Shown in pieces: positions 60,297-64,000 of a stretch of 64,000 nucleotides of DNA. The number at the start of each line of letters is the position of its first letter. The first letter of the stretch is position 1. The notes beneath the pieces are model-generated. The model was not told the origin of the DNA. It searched no databases and saw only the letters and a program-made list of their open reading frames with translations. The stretch comes from Brachyspira sp. CAG:484 (GTDB lineage: Bacteria > Cyanobacteriota > Vampirovibrionia > Gastranaerophilales > Gastranaerophilaceae): NCBI GenBank assembly GCA_000431315.1, contig HF989736.1, positions 1 to 64,000 of the forward strand. The letters run 5' to 3'. A program made the position numbers and the translations under genes.

Positions 60297-61220
60297 TTAC
60301 CAGATTATAACAGCTCCACCGTCGTTTCCGGGTTGACCTTTTGCTCCTCCGTTCCCTGGAGCAGCTGTAATTATACCGCTTTCAACACCAATTGCATTAA
60401 GATAGGTGTTAAATTGCGATACATCAGCCCCATCTGTCATATTTGATTGTATTGTAAGTGCAAACTTAAAAGTTTTATCATCAGGTTCTTCATATGTAAC
60501 CATATTACCGTTAAGAACAGTTTGGCTGTTAATGTCAATATACTTTAACTGTTCAGTAACATATGCGTCATCATTTGTGCCGCCCATATCATCTTCTTTA
60601 CAGTATGAAATCTGTACATATTCTGTATAAGCATTACAAACCGGCTGCCTTGCGCATGCATATTTTGCATTTATAACACTACAGCCTGATACGTTATTGC
60701 CGTTCATAGTTGATTTATCAAATCCGTATGTTCCACCGTTTACAGAAGCAATTGTTTTCGTTCCGGTTGATTCTATTGAGTTAACTATTGACTGTGTTGC
60801 AGAACCCCCAACCGCAGCTCCTCTTCCCGGAGTAATTTCGAGTTCTTTTTCAATACTTGTTACAAAGAAACTTTTGTACTCACCAGCACCACCGCCATGG
60901 CCGCTGCTTGACGCTGAACCGGCACCGCCTCCTCCTACAAGGTTAATAACATAATAAGGCGCATTTTTTATAGGTTTAAATTTGCATATACTTACCGACT
61001 CTAAACTCCGCGGTATATTTTCAACAAAATACTGCTGTTTTAATGAACCGTTTGAGTAGTAGCATTCAAATCTTCCATGAGGTGTTTTTTCGGTTACTCT
61101 GTTTCTTTTCTTTGTAAAAACATTAGCACAGGCAGTTACGAATATAGCAACTATACCCATAACTACCAGTGTTTCAAATAGTGAAAATGCTAATTTATTA
61201 TTTTTATCTATATTTATCAT
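60297..61220 (-). CDS. Glycine-rich pseudopilin, 307 aa
   Basis: Prepilin-like LA|FSLFETLVVMGIVAIFVTACANVF, then PHGRFECYYSNGSLKQQYF, C-K-F-K-P-I...YVINLVGGGGAGSASSSGHGGGAG and EYKSFFV...LEITPGRGAAVGG. It ends G-Q-P-G-N-D-G-G-A-V-I-I-W. It is shorter than its two neighbours but has the same order of blocks. The pilin cut site has A rather than G at -1. It is the middle gene of the tandem set. Confidence 0.82.
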   Translation of the reverse strand: MINIDKNNKLAFSLFETLVVMGIVAIFVTACANVFTKKRNRVTEKTPHGRFECYYSNGSLKQQYFVENIPRSLESVSICKFKPIKNAPYYVINLVGGGGAGSASSSGHGGGAGEYKSFFVTSIEKELEITPGRGAAVGGSATQSIVNSIESTGTKTIASVNGGTYGFDKSTMNGNNVSGCSVINAKYACARQPVCNAYTEYVQISYCKEDDMGGTNDDAYVTEQLKYIDINSQTVLNGNMVTYEEPDDKTFKFALTIQSNMTDGADVSQFNTYLNAIGVESGIITAAPGNGGAKGQPGNDGGAVIIW

Positions 61221-61229
61221 TTATTTTCC

Positions 61230-62792
61230 TTACCACACTATAACAACGGCTCCGCTGTTACCCGGTTGTGCCGGACATACTGATTCAGTTCCGCTTATTG
61301 TTTTAAGAACATTTCCTCGTTTATCTATACATTGGTATGCCTGGCTTTTGTTTACTGAATGGTATTCTTCATTGGTAACAAATACCCCGTTGATATGGAT
61401 TTGTTCAATTGAGTCAGTATTTCTAACGATAGAATATGCTCCATCTCCGCCCATACCGGTCATAGTACCTGTAATCTTGGAAGGCATTTTGCTGTCTTCA
61501 TCTAACTCAATGAATGTAGAGAAGCCTGAAGCAACAGCAAATCTTGCATCTGCATCTACAGCTCCCTGATCGGTCGGAGCACCGCCTTTGAGCCAGAAAC
61601 TATAACTCCCGCCAAGGCTGTTGCCTTTGCCGCCTTTGGCTCTTATAGCTTCGGAATTTGAAGCATTTTTAATTTTAATTAAAGTATCACCGCCATCTCC
61701 GCCTGCAGGGTTTGAAATGCTTGTACCAGGTGTTCCGCCTTTACCTACAGTTATGTCAAGAGATTCGTTGATACCAGGGAAGAACATTGATTGGTATTCA
61801 CCTGTATTACCCATATAGCCGTATCTGGTAGCGGCTTTTGTACCTTGTCTTTTATATGATACATCCGGGAGGCTGAAGCTTCCAGAGCTACCGCTATAAC
61901 GAGGACAAGATTCATTTGTAAAACAGCCTTCTCTACCGGAACCGCCGGAGGTTGAGCCGGTTATCGGCGTACATGTAGAAGTTCCGGTTGAGCCTGAAGT
62001 ACCATTAACAAGAGGGTCAGAAGAATCTGAACCGTTAGTTCCACCGCCTAACAAGCAGCTTCCGTCAGGGTATTTTAAAGTAACATTACCGCCAGATTTT
62101 GAACCACTGTATTCAAATGTCATATCCATAGGGGCTCGTGTTGTAAACTCTGTACAATCTCCATCACCGCCATCGCCGCCTCTGGAACGATTAATGTCGC
62201 CATTTTCATATTTTTTTGCAGTACCTACGCCGCCATCGCCGCCTGCAGCGCAAGCACTAAGGGTAACTGTTGGAGGTTGAGTATTCCATATATCTTTCAG
62301 CCAGGTAGGGCAGGAGCCTTCTGCATCTCCTCCATTACCTGCATCGCCTGTGTCTGAAATTATACAATTACTTTGAGTATAAGTTCCGCTTAAAGAGTTA
62401 CTTGTTGTTGGTGATTTAATTGTACCGGATTCATATATTGGTGTTGTAGAGTTTGGGTCTTCTGTGATATATGTACCGCCGGCACCACCGCCAATTGCTT
62501 GAATAATGAAGAATGAAGCTTTTACAGGCGGAGTGAATTCACACTTTGTAACCTCTTTAGGTGTTGTTTCTCCATAAATTTCGTCTGCAGTATACTGCAT
62601 AAGTTTTTCACCATCATAGTAGCATTCAAAACGACCATGAGGAAGTCTGTCAGTTTTTTTAGGTATTTTCTTATATGCAATAGGAGCAAGTGAAACTATT
62701 AAAAAAGATAATATCAAAAGAACCAAAAGCATTTCTGCTAAAGAAAACGCATTTTTAGAGTTTTTAGTAACTCTGTTAAGAATATTATTCAT
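61230..62792 (-). CDS. Glycine-rich pseudopilin, 520 aa
   Basis: The start is the ATG at 62792 (GGAG 9-10 nt upstream) rather than 62807. Prepilin-like KNA|FSLAEMLLVLLILSFLIVSLAP, then PHGRFECYYDGEKLM, CEFTPPVKASFFIIQAIGGGAGG. The Gly-rich region has many G-G-D-G-G and Cys. YQSMFFPGINESLDITVGKGG and a terminal G-N-S-G-A-V-V-I-V-W follow the shared plan. First gene of the minus-strand pilin operon; promoter not clear. Confidence 0.82.
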   Translation of the reverse strand: MNNILNRVTKNSKNAFSLAEMLLVLLILSFLIVSLAPIAYKKIPKKTDRLPHGRFECYYDGEKLMQYTADEIYGETTPKEVTKCEFTPPVKASFFIIQAIGGGAGGTYITEDPNSTTPIYESGTIKSPTTSNSLSGTYTQSNCIISDTGDAGNGGDAEGSCPTWLKDIWNTQPPTVTLSACAAGGDGGVGTAKKYENGDINRSRGGDGGDGDCTEFTTRAPMDMTFEYSGSKSGGNVTLKYPDGSCLLGGGTNGSDSSDPLVNGTSGSTGTSTCTPITGSTSGGSGREGCFTNESCPRYSGSSGSFSLPDVSYKRQGTKAATRYGYMGNTGEYQSMFFPGINESLDITVGKGGTPGTSISNPAGGDGGDTLIKIKNASNSEAIRAKGGKGNSLGGSYSFWLKGGAPTDQGAVDADARFAVASGFSTFIELDEDSKMPSKITGTMTGMGGDGAYSIVRNTDSIEQIHINGVFVTNEEYHSVNKSQAYQCIDKRGNVLKTISGTESVCPAQPGNSGAVVIVW

Positions 62793-62989
62793 ACTCAAAA
62801 TCTCCATTGTTCAGCCAAAAATAATCAATCCCGTATATCTATTATACCACATATTTTACGAAATGTAACTATTTTTTGTTGAATTTAAATAAAACTTAAC
62901 TCTCCTTATTCTACGGTTTTATCAATCTTGACACATCCACTATTCTTATGATATAATATAAAAGTATTACCTCTGGGGGTTGTTGGATT

Positions 62990-63841
62990 ATGTTCAAGTT
63001 TTTTAAGAAAAAAACAGCATTAACATTGGCAGAGTTGATGATGGTTTTTGTTGTTATTGGTGTAATTGCTTCTATTGCTGTTGTTACCATCAAACCTTTT
63101 GAAAAATCTGTAAAATGGATTTATTACCGTATGTACCATACAATTAATACTGCCATTTATAATGCTATGTTTACCAGGGCAGAATTCCCGACAAACTCTG
63201 TTGATTTTTGCAATGCTCTTTTAGAATTTATTAATTCTAATGAAAATTATTGTGATATTAATAGAATTGTAAGTTTAACAACAACAGAATATCCTGAGGA
63301 CAAAATTCAGATAATTGCATCTAACGGCGTACGTATTTATATTTCGGCAAATACTGACGGTACTCCATATACACATACTGAAACTGAATCAAACGGTATG
63401 AGTACTACTTATAAATACTTTGTTGTAATTGCAGATTTAAATGCCGAGAAAAGACCAAATACACCTATTTGGACTGAAAAACAGATGGCAGATATTGTAG
63501 CATTCGTTGTAACTGATTCAACCGAGGTTATTCCTGTCGGATACCCTGAAATTGATACACGTTATATGTATGCAAGAGTCGTTTATCCGCCTATAAGCTC
63601 AGATGAGGTTGACGACAACCTTTCCGAGGCAACTTCTTATTACGAAGCCAAGCATAGAGCCTGGGGCAATACTATTGATTCGTCAGAAGCTATGTCATTT
63701 AACTTCCAGGATGATTTTCCTGAAGGCTCTCCGTTCAAACTGCCTGCTTCAGCTTATCCTACTCCACCATCTGTCGATATTGACGAAGGATGTATGGAAA
63801 CCAATTCTCCTTGTTATGTGAAAATAGAAGAATATGACTAG
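62990..63841 (+). CDS. Type IV pilin-like protein, 283 aa
   Basis: The N-terminus KKKTA|LTLAELMMVFVVIGVIASIAVV is a prepilin signal with A at -1 and L at +1. The mature domain is polar, with Tyr- and Thr-rich middle and paired Cys at the end (EGCMETNSPCYV). GGGGGTTGTTGG precedes the ATG. It is divergent from the glycine-rich operon, about 200 bp apart. It may be a minor pilin of the same system. Confidence 0.85.
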   Translation: MFKFFKKKTALTLAELMMVFVVIGVIASIAVVTIKPFEKSVKWIYYRMYHTINTAIYNAMFTRAEFPTNSVDFCNALLEFINSNENYCDINRIVSLTTTEYPEDKIQIIASNGVRIYISANTDGTPYTHTETESNGMSTTYKYFVVIADLNAEKRPNTPIWTEKQMADIVAFVVTDSTEVIPVGYPEIDTRYMYARVVYPPISSDEVDDNLSEATSYYEAKHRAWGNTIDSSEAMSFNFQDDFPEGSPFKLPASAYPTPPSVDIDEGCMETNSPCYVKIEEYD

Positions 63842-63927
63842 GGATTGGATTGTTTCTTGTTTTTTTTATTAATTTATGCTAATTATGTTGTTAGCTAAAT
63901 ATTTTTATGCAAAATTTTGAGGGTATT

Positions 63928-64000
63928 ATGGATAAAAAAGTTATAGTTATTTCTTCTCTTCTTACAATCACAGCAATCATCGGAGCTTCCGGTATTTATG
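63928..64000 (+). CDS. Partial CDS, exported or membrane protein
   Basis: ATG 63928 with GAGGGT upstream opens MDKKVIVISSLLTITAIIGASGIY, an N-terminal hydrophobic segment, and runs off the window. Probably a signal peptide or anchor. It is downstream of the pilin gene, 86 bp away. Identity unknown. Confidence 0.55.
   Translation, partial: MDKKVIVISSLLTITAIIGASGIY

Overview
The window reads as a chromosomal segment of a low-GC (mid-30s %), host-associated bacterium, most likely a gut Gastranaerophilales / 'Melainabacteria' (Vampirovibrionia, non-photosynthetic sister of Cyanobacteria). This rests on at least eight prepilin-like proteins with FTLAEVLITLGIIG-type N-termini, a DAP-type MurE, an rny-ymdB pair, and hypothetical proteins whose style I associate with that lineage. 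It is an inference from pattern, not a database result.

Layout. 1-3.1 kb: a truncated pilin-like gene, rsgA, ispA. 3.2-8.5 kb: acid-phosphatase-like membrane protein, a SWIM/SNF2 helicase, a small HExxH protein and a pilin-like protein. 8.6-12.6 kb: HU, a GT2 glycosyltransferase overlapping apt, a LOG-family enzyme and a pilin-like anchored protein. 12.6-17.1 kb (minus): PHP phosphoesterase, ymdB, rny, a CheR-like methyltransferase. 17.2-25.1 kb: pepA, a peptidoglycan amidase, ftsI-murE and nagA, i.e. a cell-wall synthesis and recycling block, with a GC-rich repeat between murE and nagA. 25-34 kb: a pilin with a duplicated FTLAEV motif, ilvD, an Fe-S oxidoreductase subunit, a divergent kinase-like protein, proC, rpmH-rnpA, a histidinol-phosphatase-like PHP protein and initiator tRNA-Met.

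34.1-44.5 kb is accessory DNA next to the initiator tRNA. It carries a tyrosine integrase, two tail-fibre-plus-chaperone cassettes, a regulator region with four palindromic operators, HigBA, a tiny Fst-like membrane peptide, a lysis module (membrane coiled-coil protein plus amidase) and a TPR operon. No capsid, portal, terminase or replication genes are visible. A 19-bp exact repeat brackets it (34204 and 44505). Three homopolymer tracts (A8, C8, G5) sit at reading-frame or promoter positions in the fibre cassettes, which suggests slippage-controlled expression of host-range genes. This is my best candidate for an undescribed system.

44.5-49 kb is AT-rich and decayed: a lethal-factor-like metallopeptidase, an unknown protein, gene debris, and a LysR-divergent operon (acetyltransferase, alpha/beta hydrolase, truncated aldo/keto reductase). 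50-53 kb holds a GT6 (ABO blood-group-like) glycosyltransferase, a TPR-GT9-like transferase and a pirin. 53-57.6 kb holds a ferritin-like protein, an EamA transporter, a YvlD-like membrane protein and an ArsB/NhaD transporter. 57.9-64 kb is a pilin locus: three tandem glycine-rich pseudopilins with a shared C-terminal GxxGxxVIxW signature, plus a minor pilin downstream and a divergent one.

Several genes have a -10 hexamer ending 6-9 nt before the ATG and no Shine-Dalgarno, so leaderless transcription looks common here.
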